From positions 1-56,043 of the forward strand of contig JAUWIX010000004.1 in assembly GCA_030608005.1 (NCBI GenBank): a stretch of 56,043 nucleotides of DNA. Direction: 5' to 3'. Position numbers and translations under genes: made by a program. Source of the DNA: Dehalococcoidia bacterium (GTDB lineage Bacteria > Chloroflexota > Dehalococcoidia > Dehalococcoidales > BS750m-G39). Below the pieces are notes generated by a model. It had not been told where the DNA came from. It was given only the letters and a program-made list of their open reading frames with translations, and searched no databases. This document shows, piece after piece, positions 19,116-28,273 of the stretch; positions within the stretch are counted from its first letter, which is position 1; every line of letters begins with the position of its first letter.

Positions 19116-19143
19116 ATCCTAGACTTTCCATAAGTCTAGTCAA
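19116..19143 (-). promoter_or_regulatory. Putative parA promoter with operator-like inverted repeat
   Basis: On the minus strand: TTGACT (19143-19138), 16-nt spacer, TAGGAT (19121-19116). The perfect 8-bp inverted repeat CTAGACTT-atgga-AAGTCTAG spans 19119-19139. Confidence 0.6.
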
Positions 19144-19245
19144 TATCCCTTTTACTGTCAAATTATTCAGACGTTTGGTTAAACAAATAATCGACTCTAC
19201 GCTTTACGCTCTTCCCTTTATAAAGGACATATTCCTATAATAAAC

Positions 19246-20235
19246 TCACCCCAGCTTACCAGCCTCTTCTCTAACCAGGCGCCTTATTCTCTTATGAACC
19301 TCAATAACATCGTTTATATCTTTTCTGCCCGATAGCCAGTGAAAATAGCCCCCATCCCCTTTACCCCCCCATTTCTCTTTGTATTTCACTATTTTCTCCA
19401 CCCCCCCTCGATGACCTTTCTGCCACGCAGTTAATACCTCTGTCAGGTCACTGATGAGTGTAGAGGCTAAGCCCATAGTTGAATAGGGCAGGGCATACTC
19501 ATTAGCATTAAAGGCAATGGCTACCCCCCCCGCCTCCTCCACTGCCTGAAGCATCCTGAAATCGGTAATGCTATCTCCTACCACCACCCACTTAGATAAA
19601 GGCTGGTCATAGGCATTAGCAAATCTGGTTAAAGCGGCTACTTTACGCCGTCCCCCCATTGGCTTCACCTCTTTTATTGCCGCCCCCAGGTCGGTAGCCG
19701 GCAGTTTCTCCCAGAAGAAGTTATCCAGGCTTTGCTTAATTCGGTCATCATCAGCAACTGGGCGCATGGTCAGCATATCTTCCTCGGCCTGCTGTAGTAG
19801 TTGGGAGTCTTCTTGACATAAAGTTGCTCGGAACTTATTCAGGGGGAAGGGGGTGCAAGCAACATTATGGGCGTAAATACCTAATTTTTGGGTAATATGA
19901 ATGGCATATTGTTCGTAAGTGGTGGTGATACAAAATACTTTCCAGCCATTATACTGAAGCCAGGACACAAGCTTGGTTGCACCACCGATTAAGCCGGCTT
20001 CGGCAGCTAGAGTGGCGATGTTAGCCTCTGAAATATTATGGAGGATGAGGAAAGGCACTATAAGAGCTAGAGTATCCCCCGGCTCATAGTCTTCCCTTTC
20101 CTCCAGCGTCAGCAGGTCATCGTAGCGACTGATAACCTCAAAAATCCTATCGCCGTTGGGGAAAAGCTTCATTAACTCATAGGCATTATCCTGAGGTGAT
20201 AGTGGTCCTTCAAGGTCAAAACAGATAAAGTTCAT
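19246..20235 (-). CDS. HAD-superfamily phosphatase-like protein (COG4030-like)
   Basis: NFICFDLEGPLSPQDNAYELM and VVVGDSITDFRML, with substrate-handling region between. Confidence 0.75.
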   Translation of the reverse strand: MNFICFDLEGPLSPQDNAYELMKLFPNGDRIFEVISRYDDLLTLEEREDYEPGDTLALIVPFLILHNISEANIATLAAEAGLIGGATKLVSWLQYNGWKVFCITTTYEQYAIHITQKLGIYAHNVACTPFPLNKFRATLCQEDSQLLQQAEEDMLTMRPVADDDRIKQSLDNFFWEKLPATDLGAAIKEVKPMGGRRKVAALTRFANAYDQPLSKWVVVGDSITDFRMLQAVEEAGGVAIAFNANEYALPYSTMGLASTLISDLTEVLTAWQKGHRGGVEKIVKYKEKWGGKGDGGYFHWLSGRKDINDVIEVHKRIRRLVREEAGKLG

Positions 20236-21058
20236 TTTTGTAAGCCCCTTTTAATTGTTCATCAATCTCGTCGGTCAGATTATACCCGCTAATAGGTTTT
20301 CCCTCGGCGTCAACCACTTTACCTGCCATAATCTTAACTTTGCCCTGGCTAAACGCCTTAATGGTAGCTATTATTAGCGGAAATTCTCTAGCCAATCCAT
20401 GTTTGCGGATGAGCTTGAACAGGCGGTTATTTTCGCCCTGCCTCTTTTTAATCTCTTCAAGAGGATGCCCCTCTATCTCCTGCCAATATCGGTCAAATGG
20501 GTTGCCTCTAATGGGGAAGGTGCAGTAGGTCGCCGGCGGTCCCTTGTCCAGCTCAGGGGTTACCAGGTGCATCATTACCCCTGTTTCCTCAGCCTGGTTA
20601 TCAATCAGTTGCCAGATTACCTCCTGCCAGGTTCCTTTAGGTCCGCGCGGAGCCGCCGGGTGAAGGTTAATCATATTGTATCTGTGGCACATCTCCTTGC
20701 CGACGATAAGCATGTAGCCAGCCAGGACGCACAGGTCAGCATGAAAGCCTCGTAGCCGATTCATCACCTCTCGGTCATAGTCAAGCCGCCATGTGGGCAA
20801 ACTCTCCCCTAGGTCTATAATAGGAATGCCTCTGTCGGCTTTAAACCTTCGGTAGGAAAAGCAGACGAGAGGCATGCCATAACTCTCAACCAGTTTGAGG
20901 AATAAATCGCTCTCTTGTGATTCACCAGACTCACGATTGTAGAAAACAAAGGCTATCTCAGCCTCAATCTCGCCCAGCGCGATGCCCCTCTGAACCACTG
21001 TCAGCAAATCCCTGGCTGCTTTATCCCTGCCTGTAGAAAACCAGCCAATTTTATACAT
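20216..21058 (-). CDS. Formyltransferase-fold protein (PurN-like)
   Basis: MYKIGWFSTGRDKAARDLL, LCVLAGYMLIVGKEMCHRYNMINLHPAAPRGPKGTWQEVIWQLI. Confidence 0.8.
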   Translation of the reverse strand: MYKIGWFSTGRDKAARDLLTVVQRGIALGEIEAEIAFVFYNRESGESQESDLFLKLVESYGMPLVCFSYRRFKADRGIPIIDLGESLPTWRLDYDREVMNRLRGFHADLCVLAGYMLIVGKEMCHRYNMINLHPAAPRGPKGTWQEVIWQLIDNQAEETGVMMHLVTPELDKGPPATYCTFPIRGNPFDRYWQEIEGHPLEEIKKRQGENNRLFKLIRKHGLAREFPLIIATIKAFSQGKVKIMAGKVVDAEGKPISGYNLTDEIDEQLKGAYKNELYLF

Positions 21059-21061
21059 GGC

Positions 21062-21715
21062 TCACCGTTTATTAAGATTACTTTTTAGCCTTGCCCAGAC
21101 ACTAGCAAAATGAATGAAAGGGTTTGTCCTATGTCCCGAAATCTTGCCCTTTTCCAGAGCCTGGAGGAAGTCATCCTTGCCATTGAATTCAGGCATCTCA
21201 ACATAGGCGTTGCCTATCTCATGAGGGGTATGGGCATCACTGCCAGCACCTTTGGCGATACCATACTTCAAGGCAAAAGCTAGAGCTTTAGCCGAAGTCT
21301 GGAGGAGAAGATTTCGTGAATTGAATACTTCTATAATATCAATTTGTTCTGCTATTTCCTCCATTATGTTGCTACGTAATGCAGATTGGCGGAATATATC
21401 AAAAGGGTGTGGTATGCATACCAGGGCACCCTGAGCCCTGATCCGAGATATTGTCTGTTCCACAGATAGTCGGCTGGGTATGGTCTCTTCAAGGAACATG
21501 CCTATAATTTCGCCATGTGAGGTTAAGATTTCCTCAGCTACAATTACCGGAAAAGGCGATATCTCCCGCATCCTTAATGCTCCCTCAGCGGTACCATGGT
21601 CACAGATAGCAATGCAGTTTATCCCAACCTCAAGGCAACGACTGACTATCTTTTCTAAAGGTGTATTGCAATCCATGGAATATTTAGTATGAATGTGGAG
21701 GTCAGCTTTTAACAA
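21062..21715 (-). CDS. PHP-domain metal-dependent phosphoesterase
   Basis: LKADLHIHTKYSMDCNTPLEKIVSRCLEVGINCIAICDHGT and GSDAHTPHEIG. Confidence 0.9.
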   Translation of the reverse strand: MLKADLHIHTKYSMDCNTPLEKIVSRCLEVGINCIAICDHGTAEGALRMREISPFPVIVAEEILTSHGEIIGMFLEETIPSRLSVEQTISRIRAQGALVCIPHPFDIFRQSALRSNIMEEIAEQIDIIEVFNSRNLLLQTSAKALAFALKYGIAKGAGSDAHTPHEIGNAYVEMPEFNGKDDFLQALEKGKISGHRTNPFIHFASVWARLKSNLNKR

Positions 21716-21721
21716 TTCAGC

Positions 21722-22294
21722 TCAACTAACCCTCTCTAGATATTCGCCAGTGCGAGTATCAACCTTAATAACATCCCCGTTGTTAATAAACAGAGGAACC
21801 TGGATGGTAATGCCGGTCTCCAGCTTGGCAGGTTTATTGCCGGCTGTGGCTGTATCCCTTTTAAAACCAGGTCCGGTATCAATCACCTGAAGCTCGACAG
21901 CAGTGGGCAGCTCCACACCTACCAGCTCGCCCTTATAGCTCGATACCTCCAGCGACATGCCCTCTTTTAAGTAGTTGAGGGTGTCACCTAGCTGACTGGC
22001 AGCGATGGGCATCTGCTCAAAGTTTTCCTCGTCCATAAAGTAGTGTAAGTCGCCATCGTTATAGAGGTATTGCATGGTGCGATAGTCTAGGCGTGCCCGG
22101 CTAAACCTTTCGCTAGCCTGAAAGGTTCGCTCAATAGTGTGACCGCCGCGGATATCACGGAGCTTAAGACGAACTACAGCGCTACCACGCCCTATCTTAA
22201 TATGCTGATAATCCAGAACTTGATACAGCTTTTCCTCCAGCTCAATGGTAATCCCTTTCCTTAGCTCACCGCTATCTATCATGAAAAACTCCAA
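21722..22294 (-). CDS. efp: Elongation factor P
   Basis: IDSGELRKGITIELEEKLYQVLDYQHIKIGRGSAVVRLKLRDIRGGHTIERTF; C-terminal TRTGEYLERVS. Confidence 0.97.
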   Translation of the reverse strand: MEFFMIDSGELRKGITIELEEKLYQVLDYQHIKIGRGSAVVRLKLRDIRGGHTIERTFQASERFSRARLDYRTMQYLYNDGDLHYFMDEENFEQMPIAASQLGDTLNYLKEGMSLEVSSYKGELVGVELPTAVELQVIDTGPGFKRDTATAGNKPAKLETGITIQVPLFINNGDVIKVDTRTGEYLERVS

Positions 22295-22299
22295 ATTGT

Positions 22300-23376
22300 T
22301 TATTTTTTGGCTTTTGAAATTTCCCTGACTTTCCCATTTTCTATCACTACCAAATCCTCAACCCTCACCCCTCCCCACCCGGCAAGATAAATGCCAGGCT
22401 CAATGGTAAATACCATACCATCAACAAGGTGTTCTAACGAATTTGGACCAAGGCGTGGCTGCTCATGGGGGGCTAGCCCTACACCGTGACCTAAGCCATG
22501 ACCAAAGGCTTCACCATAGCCCGCCTGTTCAATAATTATCCTGGCTACCTCGTCAGCCTCGCCACCGCTCATTCCCTCCCTAATTATAGCCATTACCGCT
22601 AGCTGGGCTCCAAGAACGATATCATATACCTTATTGAAGGTATCGTCAGGAGTGCCAAGGCAGATAGTTCGGCTCAAGTCACTGCAATAACCTCCAACTC
22701 TGGCTCCAACATCAATTATTATCGGCTCACTAGAGTGGATAGCACGCGCCGAAGGTTTGGCGTGGGGCAGGGCAGAATTTGGTCCTGAGGCAACAATAAC
22801 ATCAAAGGGTATAGTCTCGCTGCCCCTTTCTCGTAAGAATTTCTCTATCTCCCAGGCTACTTCTCTCTCCCTCATGCCAATGTGAATCTTGTCCTGGATA
22901 TATTCAATAGCAGCATCGGTTATTTCTGCCGCTTTGATGATAAACTCGATTTCCTCAGGCTCCTTAATTGCCCTGAGGGATTCTACCATTCTATCTACCG
23001 GGATAAGCTTGAGCTTGGATTCGCCTTTATTCAGTATATCACATAACTGCCGATGCATGGCGAAGGTGATATGTTCAGCCTCAAATCCCAGCCTTTTTAT
23101 GTCTAACTCAGCTACCAGTCTGGGAAACCAGCCGCCTAAATCACCAGTTACTCGAAAAATCTCATAATCAGGGGCTTGTCTCTTGGCTTGCTCTATATAG
23201 CGAAAGTCAGTGGCTAAAATTGTGTTTTGGGCTGTAATCAGCAGAAAACCGGAAGAGCCATCAAAGCCAGAAAGGTAGCACCTATTCTCCGCTTGGGAGA
23301 TGAAGATGCTGTCAATCTCCTTTTCGCTTAGCCCTTGGCGCAACTTTTGTATTCTATTGCCTATTTTCAGATTCAT
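22300..23376 (-). CDS. M24 family Xaa-Pro peptidase
   Basis: IIDVGARVGGYCSDLSRTICLG, FGHGLGHGVGLAPHEQPRLG, GMVFTIEPGIYLAGWGGVRVED. Confidence 0.95.
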   Translation of the reverse strand: MNLKIGNRIQKLRQGLSEKEIDSIFISQAENRCYLSGFDGSSGFLLITAQNTILATDFRYIEQAKRQAPDYEIFRVTGDLGGWFPRLVAELDIKRLGFEAEHITFAMHRQLCDILNKGESKLKLIPVDRMVESLRAIKEPEEIEFIIKAAEITDAAIEYIQDKIHIGMREREVAWEIEKFLRERGSETIPFDVIVASGPNSALPHAKPSARAIHSSEPIIIDVGARVGGYCSDLSRTICLGTPDDTFNKVYDIVLGAQLAVMAIIREGMSGGEADEVARIIIEQAGYGEAFGHGLGHGVGLAPHEQPRLGPNSLEHLVDGMVFTIEPGIYLAGWGGVRVEDLVVIENGKVREISKAKK

Positions 23377-24274
23377 CGTCTTTCTCCCGTGCTATTGGGT
23401 GAGCTGATAGGTATACCTTTCTCGCCTGACTTTTGGTTACATGGGTGTAAATCTGGGTGGAGGATAGCCTGGCATGACCCAGAAGCTCCTGGACCACCCT
23501 TAAATCAGCCCCTCCGTCAAGTAAGTGGGTGGCGAAGGTATGACGCAGCATGTGGGGATGAACCCTCTTATTTAGCCCAGCTCTTTTAGCATATTCCTGC
23601 AATATTCTTTGTACCCTTCGTTCCATAAGGCGCTGCCCATAGCGATTGAGGAACAGGGCATTACTTCTTTTTTCTGCCAAGAGTTTAGGTCTGCCCTGGC
23701 TGAGGTAATGGCGCAGTGCCTCGGCGGCTGGCTCGCCCATTAGCACCACCCTCTCCTTGGAGCCCTTTCCCCAGACACGGATTTCATTGGTATCAAGATT
23801 GATTTGCCCCAGATTTAGGCTTACCAGCTCGCTTACCCTCAGACCGGAGGCATAGAGTAGCTCTATCAAAGCTCGGTCACGCTGCCCCTGGGGTGTGGAT
23901 AAATCAGGGGCTTTCAGCAGTCGCTCTACCTCCTCTATGGTGAGAAAGGAGGGCAAGCGCTTGTCCAGCTTGGGTGAAGAGGTAGTGACTACCGGGCTGG
24001 CGGACACCACTCCCTCCCGTAGTAAGTAGCGGTAGAAGGAGCGGATAGCCGACAGCTTACGGGCAATGCTTGCCTTAACAAAACCCTGCTCCATAAGATA
24101 GGATAAGTAATCGCGCAAGGTATGTCTATCTACTTCCTTTAGCGAACCAATACCTTTGGTTCTAAGGAACTGAAAAAAGCCCAATAAATCAGTCTTATAG
24201 TTGCGCACAGTGTAGTGTGAAGCATTCCGCTCCACCTCAAGGTAATTTATGTATTTATTAAAAATTTCTTGCAT
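23354..24274 (-). CDS. xerC: Tyrosine recombinase, XerC/XerD type
   Basis: RALIELLYASGLRVSELVSL, VHPHMLRHTFATHLLDGGADLRVVQELLGHARLSSTQIYTHV (R-H-R-H-Y tetrad). Confidence 0.92.
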   Translation of the reverse strand: MQEIFNKYINYLEVERNASHYTVRNYKTDLLGFFQFLRTKGIGSLKEVDRHTLRDYLSYLMEQGFVKASIARKLSAIRSFYRYLLREGVVSASPVVTTSSPKLDKRLPSFLTIEEVERLLKAPDLSTPQGQRDRALIELLYASGLRVSELVSLNLGQINLDTNEIRVWGKGSKERVVLMGEPAAEALRHYLSQGRPKLLAEKRSNALFLNRYGQRLMERRVQRILQEYAKRAGLNKRVHPHMLRHTFATHLLDGGADLRVVQELLGHARLSSTQIYTHVTKSQARKVYLSAHPIAREKDDESENRQ

Positions 24275-24278
24275 AGAA

Positions 24279-25250
24279 TTATCCCACGCCCAGACGACAT
24301 TGGAAAACTATATGTTCGCCATTCCGCTTGTGATGAATGGAGAGCACCTTAAGGTCACTAGTCTCTGAACGTAATTTCTCCTTAAGCTGCTTTGTGGAAG
24401 GGCTTGCTTGTAGAATAAGATTAAAACTACTATCTGAAATTTCAGGATAAAAGGTGCTGTGGGGATTTCCTTCGGGATGCACCTCTGCCATAATCCTTAG
24501 ACGTGGTCGTACCGAAGCTCCTTCTATAATCTGAGACGCTGCTATTATAGTTTGATCTGTAATATGGGAGAGAGCTTCTTCAACTTGTTTAAGAGTTTCT
24601 GGGGGTATCGTTATTGCCTTTCTTTGTAAATGACCTCTTAGAACATTTAAAAACATTTGGTTAATAAGATGCTCTTTTGGCATCGTCTCGAAGAAAGAAC
24701 CATCAATTATAGAAACCTTTACTCTCTCATCATTCTTATAAGTTCTTACCAGATAAAATGCTCTTCTTTGATAAGCATAATAACTTTCAGTCTTAGCGAG
24801 TTCGCCATCTTTGATAGCGGCTATTCTCGAAACAAGGTTAGTGCCATTAATTACATCTATCTCCTCAAGGCTTTTATATTTAGTGGGAAGTGTTGAGTTA
24901 AAGGAGGCTATGCTTCCACTTTTTGAATCCTTTAACTCTAGCAAGCTTCCGCAGGTTAGTTTGTTCTCATAATTTATTGCCTTGAATAAAAAATCAGGGA
25001 ATTGTTCTGATTTTGAGTATAAAAGTCTTTCGTCTATTCCCTGGCTCTTAAGCCAGCTTTTATTTAGGTTGCTCCAGAAGTCGTGCTTATATTTTTGATA
25101 TGTGTCCCTTCGATTATCAATATAAGCCAGATTATTTCTACTTGCCTCTAAGACCATCTTCTCCAAAGGGGAGTGAAGAGTAAGCATTTTCTTCCTTAAA
25201 CTATTCGTTACTCCAATGAAAAGCTCTGTAATATCGGCAAATTCATACAT
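24279..25250 (-). CDS. Putative type II restriction endonuclease (PD-(D/E)XK-like), partner of adjacent methyltransferase
   Basis: SEQFPDFLFKAINYENKLTCGSLLELKDSKSG (PD-x(n)-ELK). ATG at 25250 overlaps the methyltransferase stop (ATGTATGA). Confidence 0.7.
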   Translation of the reverse strand: MYEFADITELFIGVTNSLRKKMLTLHSPLEKMVLEASRNNLAYIDNRRDTYQKYKHDFWSNLNKSWLKSQGIDERLLYSKSEQFPDFLFKAINYENKLTCGSLLELKDSKSGSIASFNSTLPTKYKSLEEIDVINGTNLVSRIAAIKDGELAKTESYYAYQRRAFYLVRTYKNDERVKVSIIDGSFFETMPKEHLINQMFLNVLRGHLQRKAITIPPETLKQVEEALSHITDQTIIAASQIIEGASVRPRLRIMAEVHPEGNPHSTFYPEISDSSFNLILQASPSTKQLKEKLRSETSDLKVLSIHHKRNGEHIVFQCRLGVG

Positions 25251-26127
25251 CAAAAAGCCTCCCTTGCTCACTAATAGTTGCTTCCTCGACCGGCCAAATT
25301 TCTTTCAAATTTGGCGTGAAGCTATAGTAAGTGTAATAATGAAGAACACTATCGGCAGGTCTCAGCGATTTTAAACGCATTTTACTGATTCTGACATGCT
25401 CAGGGTCTATTTCTATGCCTATGGAGTTTCTCATTAATTGATGAGCAACAATCAAAGTAGTTCCTGTTCCAGCAAGGGGGTCAAAAACTGTATCTCCGGA
25501 TAGGGTAGAGGATAAAATTATCCTTAAAAGTAAAGCAACAGGTGATTGCTGTGTATGAACCCTGTTTCCCTTGCTATCTCTTAGTGCTTCGTCTCCTGCA
25601 AAATACCCTGATGTCAATTCTCTGATATCATCCCATATATCTGTAACATAAACTCCGTTAGTTCTTTCATACTTATACTCCGGCAAGAGTGGTAGGTCTA
25701 TGCGCAATTTATTAAATACTCTTGGCTTATATCCTTTAGTGGCATAAGCTATAATTTGATGTTGTTTAGAGAATCTAAATTCACTTGGAACTGCAGAGGT
25801 TTTCTTCTTCCAAATAATCAAATTCTGAAATGTCCAGCCTGTTTCCCTGAGCAGCTTTAATACTTGTTCAGCGTTCTTCTCTCTTTGCATGAAATAAATA
25901 GCTCCTCCCTCCACCGTCGCCTTGTAAACTTCTGACAAAATCTGTACTAACCAAGCCCAGTATGTATCATCAGACTGGTTATCATCAAAGAACCTGTATT
26001 CCTTACCTTGCCTATAAGGGGGGTCAAGAAAAGTAAGGTGAATATCGCTTATAGAGCCTTTGCTGAAGTATTCAAGGCAATCTCCCTCTAGCACTTGGCT
26101 ATATGTAGTTGTCCTACTTATTGTCAT
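25243..26127 (-). CDS. DNA methyltransferase, beta-class amino-methyltransferase (DPPY then DPLAGTGTT)
   Basis: SDIHLTFLDPPYRQGKEYRFF and GDTVFDPLAGTGTTLIVAHQLMRNSIGIEIDPEHV. ATG at 26127 (MTISRTTTYSQVLEGDCLEYF) is the likely start. Confidence 0.92.
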   Translation of the reverse strand: MTISRTTTYSQVLEGDCLEYFSKGSISDIHLTFLDPPYRQGKEYRFFDDNQSDDTYWAWLVQILSEVYKATVEGGAIYFMQREKNAEQVLKLLRETGWTFQNLIIWKKKTSAVPSEFRFSKQHQIIAYATKGYKPRVFNKLRIDLPLLPEYKYERTNGVYVTDIWDDIRELTSGYFAGDEALRDSKGNRVHTQQSPVALLLRIILSSTLSGDTVFDPLAGTGTTLIVAHQLMRNSIGIEIDPEHVRISKMRLKSLRPADSVLHYYTYYSFTPNLKEIWPVEEATISEQGRLFDV

Positions 26128-26146
26128 CTTTTGCTCTACCCTTAAC

Positions 26147-28273
26147 TTACTTCCATTCACTATTTCGTGTCAATTTGCCTTTATACTCACATTTAGTGCA
26201 TTTTGCCCAGTTTCTCTGGTATGTGGTGAGGAGTCCACCACACTTGGGGCAGGGCTGGGGGAGGGGTCTAAGATTGGTGGCAAACTGGCAATCAGGGTAG
26301 TTGCTACAACCGTAAAAGGTGCGCTTCTTTTTGCTCCGCTTCTCCACCAGCTCACCACCACACTGCGGACATTTAACCCCAAGCTTGACCTGAAAAGATT
26401 TGGTATATTTGCACTCAGGGTAGCCACTACAGGCTAAGAACTTCCCAAAACGCCCGAATTTGACTACTATAGGCTTGCCACATTCAGGGCAAATTTCCTC
26501 GGTTAGCTCCTCTAACTTCACCTTCTCCATAAGCAGGGAGGCGTTCTGCAGGCTCTTGTCAAAGGGTGTATAGAAATCTTGAACCACCCCCACCCAATTC
26601 TTGTTTTCATTGGCTACCTTGTCTAGTTCCTCCTCCATATGAGCGGTAAATTCAATGTTAACGATGTCAGCAAAATATTTGTTGAGCAGGTCATTGACCA
26701 CTATACCTAGCTCCGTAGGCTGAAAGCTGCCGCCAGCCTTGGTGACATACTCCCGCTCCTGAATGGTGGACAGGATGGGAGCGTAGGTGCTGGGACGCCC
26801 GATACCCCATTGTTCCAACATCTTTATTAGTGTGGCTTCGGTAAAGCGTGGTGGGGGTTTGGTAAAATGCTGCTCAGGGAAAAGCCCCAGAAGCTCAAGC
26901 TTATTGCCCTTCTCTAACTGGGGAAGGGTAGAGATTCTCTTCCCTTCTTCAGCTTCATCTTTCCCCTCGGTATAGAGAACCATAAACCCGGGAAACCTGG
27001 TAACAGAGCTGGAAGCTCTTAGCAGATAGTTGGCTTTAGAATAGGGGCGTCTGGCTTGAATATCAACGGCGGTATTATCAAAAGTCGCTGCTGACATCTG
27101 GCTAGCCACCATTCGTTTCCAGATGAGCTGGTAAAGCTTAAATTGGGCATCGGTAAGGTGTGGTTTAAGCAGGGAGGGCTCCCGCCAGATTTTAGTGGGA
27201 CGGATAGCTTCGTGAGCCTCTTGCGCCCCCTTTACAGTTCTGGTGAAGGAACGGGCATGCGATGGAGCAAACTGAGAGCCATACTTATCAATAATAAATT
27301 CTCTGGTTTCAGCAATGGCTGAGCGGGCTACCCTGGTGGAGTCGGTACGCATATAGGTGATGAGCCCTACACTCCCCTCATCGCCTATAGGGAGACCCTC
27401 ATAAAGCTCCTGAGCCACACGCATAGTTAGTTTGGCGGTGAAGTGGAGTTTGCGCCATGCCTCCTGTTGTAGCGTGCTGGTTATAAACGGTGGCGCCGGC
27501 TGGCGGGTTACCTTTTTGGTGCTTACTTTGATAACCTTATAGCTGGCTTGTTTTAGCTCATCACCGAGTTCAGTCGCTTCTTCCTCGGTATGAATATCTA
27601 TCTTGGTGCCATCGGTAAGACCAATCAGCATGGCTCTAAAAGCTGTCACCTCGGCAGAGGGTGTTTTCTTGGCTAACTCAGCCTCAATAGTCCAGTACTC
27701 CACCGGGATAAATTTCTCAATTTCCCTCTCACGGTCAACAATAATCCTTAGTGCCACCGACTGAACTCTACCTGCTGACAGACCCCTCCTTACCTTCTGC
27801 CAGAGTAATGGGCTGAGCTTATAGCCTACCAATCTATCCAGGACACGCCTCGCCTGCTGGGCATTGACCAATTGCATATCTATAGAGCGAGGATGGTCAA
27901 AGGCACGCTTGATAGCTTCCTTGGTTATTTCGTGAAAGATGACACGGCGGTAGGGTATGCGGTTCCATTTTGTCACCTCGGCTAGATGCCAGGAGATAGC
28001 CTCCCCCTCGCGGTCTGGGTCTGTGGCTAGATACACTGTAGAGGCAGTTTTAGCTGCCTGTTTAAGCTCGTTTACAATCTTACTTTTCGCCCTCGGCACC
28101 ACATATTTAGGGGCAAAGCCCTTTTCAATGTTTACCCCTAGCTGGCTCCTGGGCAAGTCTCTTACATGACCCATTGAGGCTTTGAGGCTATAGTTACCGC
28201 CTAACAGCTTACTCAGCGTTCTGGCCTTAGCCGGCGACTCAACTATAACTAAATTTTTCTTCCTCGTCCTAAT
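26147..28273 (-). CDS. topA: DNA topoisomerase I (no canonical start codon at expected N-terminus)
   Basis: TOPRIM start RKKNLVIVESPAKARTLSKLLGGNYSLKASMGHVRDLP read upstream of the first ATG (28174). Also DPDREGEAISWHL, GLITYMRTDSTRV and C-terminal zinc-finger repeats. Upstream bound is the in-frame TAA at 28282-28280. Confidence 0.93.
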   Translation of the reverse strand: MRTRKKNLVIVESPAKARTLSKLLGGNYSLKASMGHVRDLPRSQLGVNIEKGFAPKYVVPRAKSKIVNELKQAAKTASTVYLATDPDREGEAISWHLAEVTKWNRIPYRRVIFHEITKEAIKRAFDHPRSIDMQLVNAQQARRVLDRLVGYKLSPLLWQKVRRGLSAGRVQSVALRIIVDREREIEKFIPVEYWTIEAELAKKTPSAEVTAFRAMLIGLTDGTKIDIHTEEEATELGDELKQASYKVIKVSTKKVTRQPAPPFITSTLQQEAWRKLHFTAKLTMRVAQELYEGLPIGDEGSVGLITYMRTDSTRVARSAIAETREFIIDKYGSQFAPSHARSFTRTVKGAQEAHEAIRPTKIWREPSLLKPHLTDAQFKLYQLIWKRMVASQMSAATFDNTAVDIQARRPYSKANYLLRASSSVTRFPGFMVLYTEGKDEAEEGKRISTLPQLEKGNKLELLGLFPEQHFTKPPPRFTEATLIKMLEQWGIGRPSTYAPILSTIQEREYVTKAGGSFQPTELGIVVNDLLNKYFADIVNIEFTAHMEEELDKVANENKNWVGVVQDFYTPFDKSLQNASLLMEKVKLEELTEEICPECGKPIVVKFGRFGKFLACSGYPECKYTKSFQVKLGVKCPQCGGELVEKRSKKKRTFYGCSNYPDCQFATNLRPLPQPCPKCGGLLTTYQRNWAKCTKCEYKGKLTRNSEWK

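Noticed and set aside
23354-24274. Tyrosine recombinase as a phage/ICE integrase mobilising the R-M genes
   Set aside because: Sequence is XerC/D-like and the dprA-topA-xerC context is housekeeping; no att repeats or phage genes seen.
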